Source: CAZXWK01 sp964644675 (GTDB lineage: Bacteria > Actinomycetota > Coriobacteriia > Anaerosomatales > JAAXUF01). From it: a stretch of 29,385 nucleotides of DNA. Shown one piece after another: positions 7,373 through 14,851 of the stretch. The position numbers and the translations under genes are program-made. The notes below the pieces were generated by a model, which saw nothing but the letters and a program-made list of their open reading frames with translations, ran no database searches and was not told the DNA's origin. Each line of letters opens with the position of its first letter. Within the stretch, counting starts at the first letter, position 1. The stretch is from NCBI GenBank assembly GCA_964644675.1, contig CAZXWK010000031.1:1-29385 (forward strand), given 5' to 3'.

Positions 7373-8947
7373 TCACCCCGCCTGAGCCGTGTCCTCGGTC
7401 CGCTTCGCCGTGATTCTCGCGTACTCGCCCGGCAGCGGGCACGAATCCGGCCCGGACACCAGCGCCGTGCATTCCCGCTCGATGCCCTTCAGGGTGCCAT
7501 TGAACACGAAGTGGTGGAAGGGCAACACCGCGTACCAGTAGAGCCTACCCAACACGCCCTTCGCGTCGAACAACGCGGTCTGCCGTACGATGGTGCTCTC
7601 GCCGTCCACGCGCAGCTCGTACTGCAGCCAGCCTTCACCGGGCATCACCATCTCGGCGCGCAATCGCAGGAGGCGCGGCGCGTCCACGCGCTCCACGCGC
7701 CACCACTCCAGAACGTCCCCCTCGACGAGCGCGTACTGGTCGCGCCGTCCGCGACGTCTCCCCGGACCGCCGAGCAGGATGTCGAAGAAGCCGCGGATGT
7801 CCCACAGCGTGTCGAAGGCGTACCACCCGTTCTCGCCGCCGATGCACGCGATGGGATCGAACGCCGCCTCCGGCGGGCACGCGACCCGAAGGGTCCGAGA
7901 GTCGATGTAGCGACCCTCGCGCACGGTGCTCACGGGTCGGCCGGGCGGCACGTCCGCGAACGCGTCACTCCAGCACGTCGCCGAGAAGACCCGGTCCTCC
8001 TCGGCGAAGGCACGGTCGAATGCCTCGGTCACGCCGATCGGCTCGACGTCGGGGAAGTCGCGCGCGGCCGCGTCGTTGGTGACGACGGTCGGGTGGCGCA
8101 GCGACTCGGCGAGCTGGCGGCCCACCGTCGCCTCTCGCGGCGTGAACAGGTACAGCCACCACCCCGAGAGGCCCGGCGACAGCACGGGGACCGGGATCAC
8201 CAGGCGTTTCAGTCCCCGCCGCTCTCCATAGAGCCGCAGCAGATCTCCGTAGCTCACGATGTCGGGGCCGCCGATCTCGTAGATGCGGTGCGGCCTCTCG
8301 GGATCGTCGGGCAGCTCCACGGCCTCGACGAGGTAGCGCAAGACATCGCGGACGGCGATCGGCTGGGCCGGCATGCGCACCCAGCGCGGGGTGGTCATCA
8401 CCGGCAGCTTCTCGACGAGATTGCGGATCATCTCGAACGACGTCGAGCCGCTCCCGATCACGATCGACGCGCGGAACTCGATCACGGGCACGCCGCTTCC
8501 CGACAGCAGGCGACCCACCTCCTGGCGGCTCGCGAGGTGCTCGGAGAGCTCCCCGGCCTCTTCACCCAGGCCGCCGAGATAGACGATCCTGCGCACACCC
8601 GCGTCGCGCGCGGCCGCTGCGAAGATCATCGCCGCCTGACGGTCACGCTCGGCGTAGTCCCGGCCACCGCCGAGCGTATGCACCAGGTAGAACGCCGTGT
8701 CGATGCCTTCAAGCGACGCCCGCACGTCGTCGGTGCACAGCGCGTCGGCACGAACGATCTCGGTGTCCGGTCCGACCGCGCCCGCCAGCCGACCCGGTGA
8801 GCGGGCGGCCACGCGGACCGAGTAGCCGGCGGACTCGAGCGGCGCGATCAGGTGACCACCGATGTAGCCGGTGGCACCGGTCACGAGCAGCTTCCCGCGC
8901 ACCATGAGCGGTGGCTGGTCCGGCGTCTCTGCGGCTGTGTCGCTCAC
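7373..8947 (-). CDS. Atypical SDR with C-terminal DUF2867 domain
   Basis: About 524 residues in two parts. The N-terminal ~300 residues are an atypical short-chain dehydrogenase/NmrA-like Rossmann domain: LVTGATGYIGGHLI is the dinucleotide loop, followed by VRVAARSP, DTAFYLVHTLGGG and VRRIVYLGGLGE. The C-terminal ~200 residues are a SRPBCC-like DUF2867 domain (WYAFDTLWDIRGFFD, then YWYAVLPFHHFVFNG). This fusion is known as a family of NAD(P)-binding proteins of unknown substrate. I prefer the GTG at 8947 because GGGGG lies six bases upstream; GTG at 8965 is possible. It heads a three-gene unit. A perfect palindrome at 9005-9018 overlaps its -10 candidate (TACATT, 9002-9007). Confidence 0.9.
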   Translation of the reverse strand: MSDTAAETPDQPPLMVRGKLLVTGATGYIGGHLIAPLESAGYSVRVAARSPGRLAGAVGPDTEIVRADALCTDDVRASLEGIDTAFYLVHTLGGGRDYAERDRQAAMIFAAAARDAGVRRIVYLGGLGEEAGELSEHLASRQEVGRLLSGSGVPVIEFRASIVIGSGSTSFEMIRNLVEKLPVMTTPRWVRMPAQPIAVRDVLRYLVEAVELPDDPERPHRIYEIGGPDIVSYGDLLRLYGERRGLKRLVIPVPVLSPGLSGWWLYLFTPREATVGRQLAESLRHPTVVTNDAAARDFPDVEPIGVTEAFDRAFAEEDRVFSATCWSDAFADVPPGRPVSTVREGRYIDSRTLRVACPPEAAFDPIACIGGENGWYAFDTLWDIRGFFDILLGGPGRRRGRRDQYALVEGDVLEWWRVERVDAPRLLRLRAEMVMPGEGWLQYELRVDGESTIVRQTALFDAKGVLGRLYWYAVLPFHHFVFNGTLKGIERECTALVSGPDSCPLPGEYARITAKRTEDTAQAG

Positions 8948-9004
8948 GTGCGGCCCCCGGTTCACGGTCAGGGCGCCGCCCGGTCGAGCGGGCCCGCTGA
9001 GAAT

Positions 9005-9018
9005 GTACCCGCGGGTAC
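9005..9018. promoter_or_regulatory. 14-bp perfect palindrome, possible operator
   Basis: GTACCCGCGGGTAC is self-complementary over all 14 bases. It overlaps a minus-strand TACATT (9002-9007) that could be the -10 of the SDR gene. It could be an operator for a dimeric repressor; as a hairpin its loop would be too tight for a good terminator. Confidence 0.35.
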
Positions 9019-9045
9019 GACGGCGCTCCGCGCTCGGCGTCGCGG

Positions 9046-10167
9046 CTACGCGGGCGGCGGCTCGTCAAGCCGCGCCATGAGGCCCTCCACGCCGAGCACC
9101 TCGCAGAGGCGCTCGAACCGCCGGCGCTCCGCCCGCTCGATCCGCGGTGTCCCCGAGGTCGAGGTGTAGAAGATCCCGTCGTAGGACTGGTCGCCCTCGG
9201 ACACCAGCGTCGATGAGGTTATCGCCTTTCGCAACGCCGAGATCATCGGCTCGGGGCTCTTGAGCAGGAGCATGCCCTCGGCGTCCGCCTTCTCGTAGCT
9301 CGTCCTGTTCAGGGCCCGGCCCCACAACGTCACGATCCACGCGGCGGTGACCACGGCGAGGTACGTGATGACCGCGACGACGATCACGAAGATGATGACG
9401 AAGATGATGCCGCCTGAGTCGGAGTCGTCGAGGCCGCCGAGCGCGCATCCGCATCCGTCGCCACACCCGTCCGCCGCCGCCGAGTCGAATGGGACGCCGG
9501 AGCAGCCGTTCGCGGCTTCTCCCGCACCCGCGGCGGCGACCTTGCGGGACTCGCGGATCGCTTTGATCGGGCCCATGAGAGCTGCGAGCGCGGTGGCGAA
9601 CATGATGTCGCCTGCGACGATGCGCGCCGTAAGCGTCGCGACCACAGCCCGCAGTTCGTCTGCCGAGAACGCCTCGAGCATCCCTCTCGTCACGCCGATC
9701 GTCGCGCGCTTGCGCACGGTCCCCAGCGCGAAGGCATTCTCCCCCGCCTCCTCGAGAACGAGCAGCGACGGCGGACCGGAGAGCCCGCCGGCGAGCGCCA
9801 TGTCGGCGACCACCCGCTCGAGCTCAGGCGCTTCTCCCGGCTCGAGAGGCCGGCCGTTGAACCGGTGCTTCACCCAGTCCTCGGCGTTGGCGAGCTGGAC
9901 CGCCGACATGATCGACCCGAGGGTGAGCAGCACCACGACGGCGCCGACCACCACCAGCCCGTAGGTCCACCAATAGTTGTCCACCGCGTCGGCGTAGACC
10001 GCCCCGATCAGCGCCCCGGGTACAGCCACGAGGGCGCCCGCGAGGAGCAGCGCGGACCCAAGGACGAACAGGACCACGAACACCGTGAGCTTGGTCCGGT
10101 TCGCGTCCACGCGCGCCCACAGCGGCTGAGTCTTGAGCGCGCGTCCCTCGACCTCGGTCACGGGCAT
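9046..10167 (-). CDS. M48/HtpX-like membrane protein lacking the zinc-protease motif
   Basis: 373 residues with HtpX-like architecture. Hydrophobic helices lie at ~28-50, ~68-92 and ~253-285. The M48 hallmark NAFALG is at 144-149, then VTRGMLEAFSADEL at 159-172 and KSPEPMISALRK at 303-314. Where M48 proteases have HEXXH, this protein reads TLTAR (178-182), so both His ligands and the catalytic Glu are gone. The third-ligand Glu of the E-Y-x-A-D block is Tyr291, with Glu one position off. It is therefore probably a non-catalytic pseudoprotease. A cysteine-rich loop (four Cys between 235 and 241, CGDGCGC, plus Cys222) is an insertion of unknown role. The gene starts 4 bases after its upstream neighbour and ends the ruvCAB unit. 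Frame and flanking motifs are intact, so this is not a frameshift artefact. Confidence 0.85.
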   Translation of the reverse strand: MPVTEVEGRALKTQPLWARVDANRTKLTVFVVLFVLGSALLLAGALVAVPGALIGAVYADAVDNYWWTYGLVVVGAVVVLLTLGSIMSAVQLANAEDWVKHRFNGRPLEPGEAPELERVVADMALAGGLSGPPSLLVLEEAGENAFALGTVRKRATIGVTRGMLEAFSADELRAVVATLTARIVAGDIMFATALAALMGPIKAIRESRKVAAAGAGEAANGCSGVPFDSAAADGCGDGCGCALGGLDDSDSGGIIFVIIFVIVVAVITYLAVVTAAWIVTLWGRALNRTSYEKADAEGMLLLKSPEPMISALRKAITSSTLVSEGDQSYDGIFYTSTSGTPRIERAERRRFERLCEVLGVEGLMARLDEPPPA

Positions 10168-10171
10168 CGCG

Positions 10172-10585
10172 TCACCTGACCAGCATCCGGTATGCGACGT
10201 ACGCGATGAACACCGCGGTCGCGATGGTGACCGTCACCTTCCACTCGAACGTCGCGTTCTTGGAACGCCACACGAGCACGTAGGCGAGCGGGAAGAAGAA
10301 CACGAACGCAAGGAAGATCAGCAGGCGCTCGACCGGCCAGCTCATCTCGCGGGACACGCCCTCGTTGAGGTCGGGCGTGAAGTCCTCTTCGACCCGCAGT
10401 TCAGGATTGCGCTCGCCGAGGATGCCGCGGGGCTGGTTGGGCGGGAGGTGGTCGAGCCGCCCCTCGCTGAGCGCCCGCTCGAGCTCCGCCTCGCGATCGG
10501 GCGCTGCCGTCGACGCGGGTGGCGCCACCGACGCGGGCGCGTTCGCACCGCTCGCGTCGTCGTGCGAGGAGTCCGGGACCGCCAT
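10172..10585 (-). CDS. Two-helix membrane protein of unknown function
   Basis: 137 residues. Residues 1-30 are an Ala/Pro/Ser linker, residues ~31-80 a charged soluble stretch (REAELERALSEGRLDHLPPN then PRGILGERNPEL), and two hydrophobic helices occupy ~86-106 and ~114-134. There is no signal peptide, so the N-terminal part is likely cytoplasmic. The ATG overlaps the ruvB stop by one base (TGATG), and the M48-like gene follows after 4 bases, so all three should be co-translated. Pairing with the M48-like protein as a membrane partner is an inference from gene order alone. Family not recognised. Confidence 0.8.
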   Translation of the reverse strand: MAVPDSSHDDASGANAPASVAPPASTAAPDREAELERALSEGRLDHLPPNQPRGILGERNPELRVEEDFTPDLNEGVSREMSWPVERLLIFLAFVFFFPLAYVLVWRSKNATFEWKVTVTIATAVFIAYVAYRMLVR

Positions 10586-11652
10586 CAGAAGAGGCCCGCC
10601 TGATCCGGGGCGGTGGCCGGCGGGGTGAGTCCCAGGTGCTCGTACGCACGCGCCGTCGCCTGGCGACCCTTGGGCGTGCGGGTCAGGAGCCCCAGCTGCA
10701 GCAGGTAGGGCTCGTAGACGTCCTCGAGCGTGTCGGGCTCCTCGCCGACCGCGCTCGCGAGCGTGTTCAGACCGACCGGCTTGCCCACGAACGTCTGGGC
10801 GAGCGTCGTCAGGATGCGGTTGTCCATCGTATCGAGGCCCAGGTGGTCGACCTCGAAGAACGCGAGCGCCGCCGCCGCGACGTCCTCGTCGATGTCGCCG
10901 TCGTGGCGCACCTGGGAGTAGTCGCGCACCCGCTTGAGGAGACGGTTCGCGAGGCGCGGTGTCCCACGGCTGCGGCGAGCGATCTCCGCCGCTCCGTCCG
11001 TGTCGACCTCCACCCCGAGGATCTCGGCCGAACGCACGACGATCGCCTGCAGCTCCTCGGGCGAGTAGTAGTCGAGCCGAAACGCCATGCCGAACCGGTC
11101 GCGGAGCGGGCCGGTCAGCAGTCCCGTGCGGGTGGTAGCGCCGACGAGCGTGAAGCGGGGCAGGTCGAGCCGGATCGAGCGCGCCGCAGGACCCTTCCCG
11201 ATGATGATGTCGAGGGTGTAGTCCTCCATCGCCGGGTAGAGCACCTCTTCGACGGCCCTATTGAGCCGGTGGATCTCGTCGATGAAGAGGACGTCGCGCT
11301 CCTCGAGGTTCGTCAGTATCGCCGCGAGGTCGCCCGCGCGCTCGATGGCCGGCCCGCTCGTGGTCTTGAGCGAGACTCCCAGCTCGTTCGCGATGACCTG
11401 CGCGAGCGTCGTCTTGCCCAGGCCGGGCGGGCCCGACAGCAGGATGTGATCGAGCGGCTCGTCTCGGCCACGCGCGGCCTCGATGAGCACCGAGAGGTTC
11501 TCCTTGACGCGCGTCTGGCCCAGGTACTCGTCGAGTCGCTTGGGCCTGAGCGAGCGGTCGATCTCGAGGTCGTCCTCGGTGTAGTCGGCGCTGACGAGCC
11601 GCTCCACCTGGTCTTCGGCGCCCGCGTCTCCTGCTTCCCAGACCGTGCTCAT
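10585..11652 (-). CDS. ruvB: Holliday junction branch migration ATPase RuvB
   Basis: 355 residues. It is the hexameric AAA+ motor that, with RuvA, drives branch migration of Holliday junctions. The Walker A GPPGLGKT is at 74-81 and Walker B LFIDEIHRL at ~122-130. GATTRTGLLTGPLRDRFG carries sensor 1 and the arginine finger. The C-terminal winged helix contains KGRQATARAYEHLG. The ATG at 11652 overlaps the ruvA stop by four bases (ATGA). Length is standard. The next gene's ATG overlaps the ruvB TGA, extending the unit beyond the usual ruvCAB set. Confidence 0.98.
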   Translation of the reverse strand: MSTVWEAGDAGAEDQVERLVSADYTEDDLEIDRSLRPKRLDEYLGQTRVKENLSVLIEAARGRDEPLDHILLSGPPGLGKTTLAQVIANELGVSLKTTSGPAIERAGDLAAILTNLEERDVLFIDEIHRLNRAVEEVLYPAMEDYTLDIIIGKGPAARSIRLDLPRFTLVGATTRTGLLTGPLRDRFGMAFRLDYYSPEELQAIVVRSAEILGVEVDTDGAAEIARRSRGTPRLANRLLKRVRDYSQVRHDGDIDEDVAAAALAFFEVDHLGLDTMDNRILTTLAQTFVGKPVGLNTLASAVGEEPDTLEDVYEPYLLQLGLLTRTPKGRQATARAYEHLGLTPPATAPDQAGLF

Positions 11653-12239
11653 CGACCGCTCCCCAGCCGCCGAAGCGCGTGCCTGAGCAGCGCCTGCGCG
11701 TCGGACGGGTCGCCCTCGTATCCCTTGAGCGCGGTCGCCGCCTCAGCCGCCGAGAACCCCATGCCGAGAAGCGCGTCGGTGGTCTCGGCGACCGACGCAC
11801 CGCTCGTCCGGCCCCCGCCGACGACGTCGGCCGTGCCGGCGCCCAGCTTGTCCTTGAGGTCGATGATGATCCGCTGTGCCGTCTTCTTCCCGATACCCGG
11901 GACCGAGCAGATCGCGGTCACGTCCTCGGAGGCGACCGCGGAGGCGAGATCGTCCGGCGAAAGGGCCGACAGCGTGGCGAGGGCGACCTTCGGGCCGACC
12001 CCGTTGACCGTGATGAGCAGCTCGAACGCATCCTTCTCGGCCTCGCTCGCGAAACCGAACAGCGACACCTCGTCCTCGCGTACGTAGAGGTACGTGTGAA
12101 GCGTCGTCTCGTCACCCTCGGCGGGCAGGGCGGCGATCGAGGAGGTGCTCATCGCGAGCCGGTAACCGACGCCGTTGACGTCGAGCAGCGCGAATGACGG
12201 CGCCTTGTGGGCGACGCGTCCCCGGAGGAAGGCGATCAC
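11649..12239 (-). CDS. ruvA: Holliday junction-binding protein RuvA
   Basis: 196 residues; tetrameric RuvA clamps the four-way junction and loads RuvB. The OB-fold N-terminus is MIAFLRGRVAHKAPSFALLDVNG. Two helix-hairpin-helix motifs follow (LITVNGVGPKVAL and CSVPGIGKKTAQRIIIDL), then a flexible linker and the RuvB-binding C-terminal domain (DALLGMGFSAAEAATAL). The start codon is GTG, overlapping the ruvC stop by four bases (GTGA), so translation is coupled on both sides. Confidence 0.97.
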   Translation of the reverse strand: MIAFLRGRVAHKAPSFALLDVNGVGYRLAMSTSSIAALPAEGDETTLHTYLYVREDEVSLFGFASEAEKDAFELLITVNGVGPKVALATLSALSPDDLASAVASEDVTAICSVPGIGKKTAQRIIIDLKDKLGAGTADVVGGGRTSGASVAETTDALLGMGFSAAEAATALKGYEGDPSDAQALLRHALRRLGSGR

Positions 12240-12808
12240 GAGGCGGCCCCCGCGGCTCCTGCCGCGCTACGCGGTGCGCGGCGGGATGCTGCCCGCGCTT
12301 CGGCGAGAGCATCGGCCGCCCGCGCGTCGAGCACGGCGCGGTCGCGCAGGTTCGCATGGCAGATCGCGACGGCCAAGGCGTCGGCGGAATGGTCGGGCTT
12401 GGGCTCGTGGTCGAGGCCGAGCAGCACGCGCACCATGTACTGGACCTGCTTCTTGTCGGCGGTGCCGCTGCCGACCACGGCGTTCTTGATCTGCACCGGC
12501 GAGTACTCGCCCAGCGGCAGGTCGGTGTCGGCCATCGCGAGCAGTGCCACGCCGCGCGCCTGGCCGGTCGCGAACGCGCTCTTCGCGTTGGCGCCGAAGA
12601 ACACGCTCTCGACGCCGCACTCGGCCGGCCCGTAGCGCTCGATGACCTGCACCAGGTCGTCGTGGATCTTGGCGAGGCGTCGGGGCGTGGTAGCGTCGGG
12701 TCCGGTGGTGATGCAGCCGTACGCGACGCAGCGATAACCGCTGCCGCGACGCTCGATGATGCCCCATCCCGTGTTGGCGAGTCCGGGGTCGATGCCCAGA
12801 ATGATCAC
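12236..12808 (-). CDS. ruvC: Holliday junction endonuclease RuvC
   Basis: 190 residues; the dimeric resolvase that cuts junctions processed by RuvAB. Active-site acids are visible in ILGIDPGLANTGWG (first Asp), CGVESVFFG (Glu) and PDHSADALAVAICH (two Asp). The C-terminus carries a non-conserved Ala/Arg tail of about 30 residues. I chose the GTG at 12808 because GGGAGG lies about ten bases upstream and RuvC normally starts two or three residues before IDPG; a TTG nine codons earlier is also in frame. The transcript should begin near the SOS box at 12837-12850, about 30 bases before the start codon. Confidence 0.96.
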   Translation of the reverse strand: MIILGIDPGLANTGWGIIERRGSGYRCVAYGCITTGPDATTPRRLAKIHDDLVQVIERYGPAECGVESVFFGANAKSAFATGQARGVALLAMADTDLPLGEYSPVQIKNAVVGSGTADKKQVQYMVRVLLGLDHEPKPDHSADALAVAICHANLRDRAVLDARAADALAEARAASRRAPRSAAGAAGAAS

Positions 12809-12836
12809 GCCGGCCCCGCCTCCCTCACGCCGCAAT

Positions 12837-12878
12837 CGAACATATGTTCAGGATAGCCCGACGCCCTGACAGCGTAAA
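12837..12878 (-). promoter_or_regulatory. ruvCAB promoter overlapped by a LexA (SOS) box
   Basis: On the minus strand TTTACG (12873-12878), a 17-bp spacer and TATCCT (12850-12855) form a promoter. Immediately downstream lies the 12-bp perfect palindrome GAACATATGTTC (12838-12849). With its flanking C this matches the gram-positive LexA consensus CGAAC-N4-GTTC. Bound LexA would cover the transcription start, the expected position for repression. This predicts DNA-damage induction of the whole five-gene unit. Confidence 0.8.
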
Positions 12879-12884
12879 GCGAAG

Positions 12885-12913
12885 CCGCCTCGACGGGCGA
12901 GCCCGCGAGACGG
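12885..12913 (-). terminator. Hairpin terminator after yebC
   Basis: An imperfect long stem (CCGCCTCG against CGAGACGG, continued by CGGGC against GCCCG) begins 27 bases after the yebC stop. On the minus strand it is followed by CTTCGCTTTAC. It separates yebC transcription from the SOS-controlled ruvC promoter. Confidence 0.55.
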
Positions 12914-12940
12914 CATCGGGGACTTCATCGGATGCAGCCA

Positions 12941-13696
12941 CTACTCGAGCGCGGCTGCGATCTCGTCGGTGAGCTCCATGGTGTGGTAGACGTTCTGGAT
13001 GTCGTCGAGCTCCTCGAGCTTGTCGACCAGGCGGATGACCTTCTTGGCGTCCTCCACCGAGACGACCGTGGCGTTGGCGGGCTCCATGACCAGCTCGGCG
13101 CCCTTCACGGGCACGCCGGCCTCCTCGAGCGCGCGGTTGACCGCCATCAGGTCGGAGGGCGCGGTGTAGACGAGCCACTCCTCGTCGCCCTCCTCGAGGT
13201 CCTCGCCCCCGGCGTCGGCGACCGCGAGCATCAGCTCGTCCTCGTCCGGAGCGCCGGCCTTGTCGACCGTGATCTGGCCCTTGCGCTCGAACATATAGGC
13301 GACAGAGCCGCTCGCACCCAGGTTGCCGCCCGCGCGGGTGAACGCCGCTCGGACGTCGGCCGCGGTCCGATTGCGGTTGTCGGTGAGCGCCTCGACGTAG
13401 AGCGCGACACCCGCGGGCCCGTAGCCCTCGTAGACGACCTCGTCGAAGCTGGCGGCGTCCGCGCCGGCCCCGAACGCCTTGGCGATCGCTGTCTCGATCT
13501 TGTCCTTGGGAAGCGAGTAGCTCTTCGCCTTGGCGATGGCGGCCGCGAGTGAGGCGTTATTGTCGGGATTGGGGTCGCCGCCGGTCTTGGCCGCGACGGT
13601 GATGATGCGCGTCAGCTTGGAGAACTGCGCGGACCGCTTGGCGTCGACGGCCGCCTTGCGGTGCTTGGTCGTCGCCCATTTCGAGTGTCCGGACAT
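12941..13696 (-). CDS. yebC: YebC/PmpR-family protein (TACO1 family)
   Basis: 251 residues, standard length. The N-terminus MSGHSKWATTKHRKAAVDAK is the family signature. It is followed by NNASLAAAIAKAKSYSLPKD and YEGYGPAGVALYVEALTDNRNRT. YebC proteins were long annotated as transcription regulators; more recent work links the family to relief of ribosome stalling on proline-rich stretches. yebC next to ruvC is a very common bacterial order. The ATG has AAAGGA eight bases upstream. It has its own promoter (13777-13805) and terminator, so it is not under the SOS box. Confidence 0.96.
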   Translation of the reverse strand: MSGHSKWATTKHRKAAVDAKRSAQFSKLTRIITVAAKTGGDPNPDNNASLAAAIAKAKSYSLPKDKIETAIAKAFGAGADAASFDEVVYEGYGPAGVALYVEALTDNRNRTAADVRAAFTRAGGNLGASGSVAYMFERKGQITVDKAGAPDEDELMLAVADAGGEDLEEGDEEWLVYTAPSDLMAVNRALEEAGVPVKGAELVMEPANATVVSVEDAKKVIRLVDKLEELDDIQNVYHTMELTDEIAAALE

Positions 13697-13764
13697 GAGG
13701 TGGTTCCTTTCGTCACAGCGCGGGTGCCGGCGCGGCGCGCGACGCGCGGCCGACCTCCCGGGGG

Positions 13765-13793
13765 TTCACCGCGCAGAGCATACCCGATACGCT
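13765..13793 (+). promoter_or_regulatory. Candidate promoter of the asparaginase gene
   Basis: TTCACC (13765-13770), 17-bp spacer, TACGCT (13788-13793). The start would be near 13800, about 23 bases before the GTG. It overlaps the oppositely directed yebC promoter. Confidence 0.45.
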
Positions 13794-13805
13794 GACCCGC
13801 GTTAA
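13777..13805 (-). promoter_or_regulatory. Candidate promoter of yebC
   Basis: Minus strand TTAACG (13800-13805), 17-bp spacer, TATGCT (13777-13782). This leaves a leader of about 75 bases. It overlaps the asparaginase promoter, so the two directions should compete for polymerase. Confidence 0.5.
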
Positions 13806-13822
13806 GGCGAACAGGACGGGTG

Positions 13823-14842
13823 GTGCGCGTGAGCGACTCAGTGTTGGTCATCCACACGGGCGGAACCATCGGCATGGTGGCGACCCCCGACGGCGACGCT
13901 CCCGTCGCGGGTGCGCTGCGCGAACACGTCGAGTTCCTCGTCCACTACGCCCACGGAGAGCTCCCGCCGGTGGAGCTCGTGGAGCTCGATCCGCTCATCG
14001 ACTCCGCGAACGCGACGCCCGAGCTCTGGACCCGTCTCGCGGCGCTCATCCACGACCGCCGAGACGACCACCGCGGCTTCGTCGTGCTGCACGGCACCGA
14101 CACCATGGCCTACACCGCCTCGGCCCTGTCGTTCCTGCTGCCGTCGTTCGGCAAGCCGGTCGTCGTCACGGGCTCCCAGATCCCGGTCGCGCACGCCCGG
14201 AGCGACGGCCGGCAGAACCTGATCGGCGCGCTCCAGGTCGCCGCCGGCGCCGACGTCCCCGAGGTCACGCTCCTGTTCGGCGAGGTGTTGCTCCGAGGCA
14301 ACCGCGCCACCAAGGTGGATGCGTCCGGCCTCGACGCGTTCGAGTCCCCGCGCTTCCCGCCGCTGGCCGAACTCGGCGTACGCATCGTGGTGGACCACGC
14401 GCTCGTGCGCAGGCCGGTCGAGCCGCCGACTCTGACGTCGTGCGCGCTGGCACCGGTGGCAGCGGTGAGGCTGTTCCCCGGGTTCTCGGCGTCGATCCTC
14501 GAGAACCTGTGCCGCCCGCCGCTGGCCGGTCTGGTCATCGAGGCGTACGGGGCCGGGAACGGACCGTCCGAGGACGCGGCGTTCCTCTCGGCGATCGAGG
14601 ACGCGACGAAGCGCGGCATCGTCGTCGCACTCGTGACTCAATGCCTGCGGGGCTCGGTGTTGCCGGGGGCGTACGCGGCCGGCTCGGCGCTGATTCGCGC
14701 GGGCGCGCTGCCGGGCAGCGACATGACGACCGAGGCGGCGCTCACCAAGCTCGCGGTGCTCCTCGGCAGTGGCCTGTCGCGCGATCAGGTCGCCGAGCAG
14801 TTCGTGGCCGACCTCGCCGGCGAGCTGACGCCCGCGGGCTGA
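13823..14842 (+). CDS. L-asparaginase, type I (AnsA-like)
   Basis: About 339 residues; hydrolyses L-asparagine to aspartate and ammonia. The nucleophile motif VIHTGGTIGM lies at the N-terminus, and the second catalytic motif is LHGTDTMAYTASAL. RGNRATKVDA and the glycine-rich VIEAYGAGNGP follow, as in cytoplasmic asparaginases. No signal peptide is present, which fits the type I (cytoplasmic) form. Three in-frame GTG codons at 13820, 13823 and 13829 compete; the second has AGGA six bases upstream and is preferred. The gene converges on pdxT with a 9-base gap. Confidence 0.93.
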   Translation: MRVSDSVLVIHTGGTIGMVATPDGDAPVAGALREHVEFLVHYAHGELPPVELVELDPLIDSANATPELWTRLAALIHDRRDDHRGFVVLHGTDTMAYTASALSFLLPSFGKPVVVTGSQIPVAHARSDGRQNLIGALQVAAGADVPEVTLLFGEVLLRGNRATKVDASGLDAFESPRFPPLAELGVRIVVDHALVRRPVEPPTLTSCALAPVAAVRLFPGFSASILENLCRPPLAGLVIEAYGAGNGPSEDAAFLSAIEDATKRGIVVALVTQCLRGSVLPGAYAAGSALIRAGALPGSDMTTEAALTKLAVLLGSGLSRDQVAEQFVADLAGELTPAG

Positions 14843-14851
14843 GCGACCCGG

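Noticed and set aside
9046..10167. M48-like gene as a pseudogene or frameshift
   Set aside because: The frame is continuous over 373 codons, with motifs intact on both sides of the lost HEXXH and tight coupling to its neighbour; a single frameshift cannot explain it.
10519..12087. Long plus-strand frame across ruvB and ruvA
   Set aside because: Fully antisense to ruvB/ruvA, with no motifs or ribosome site.
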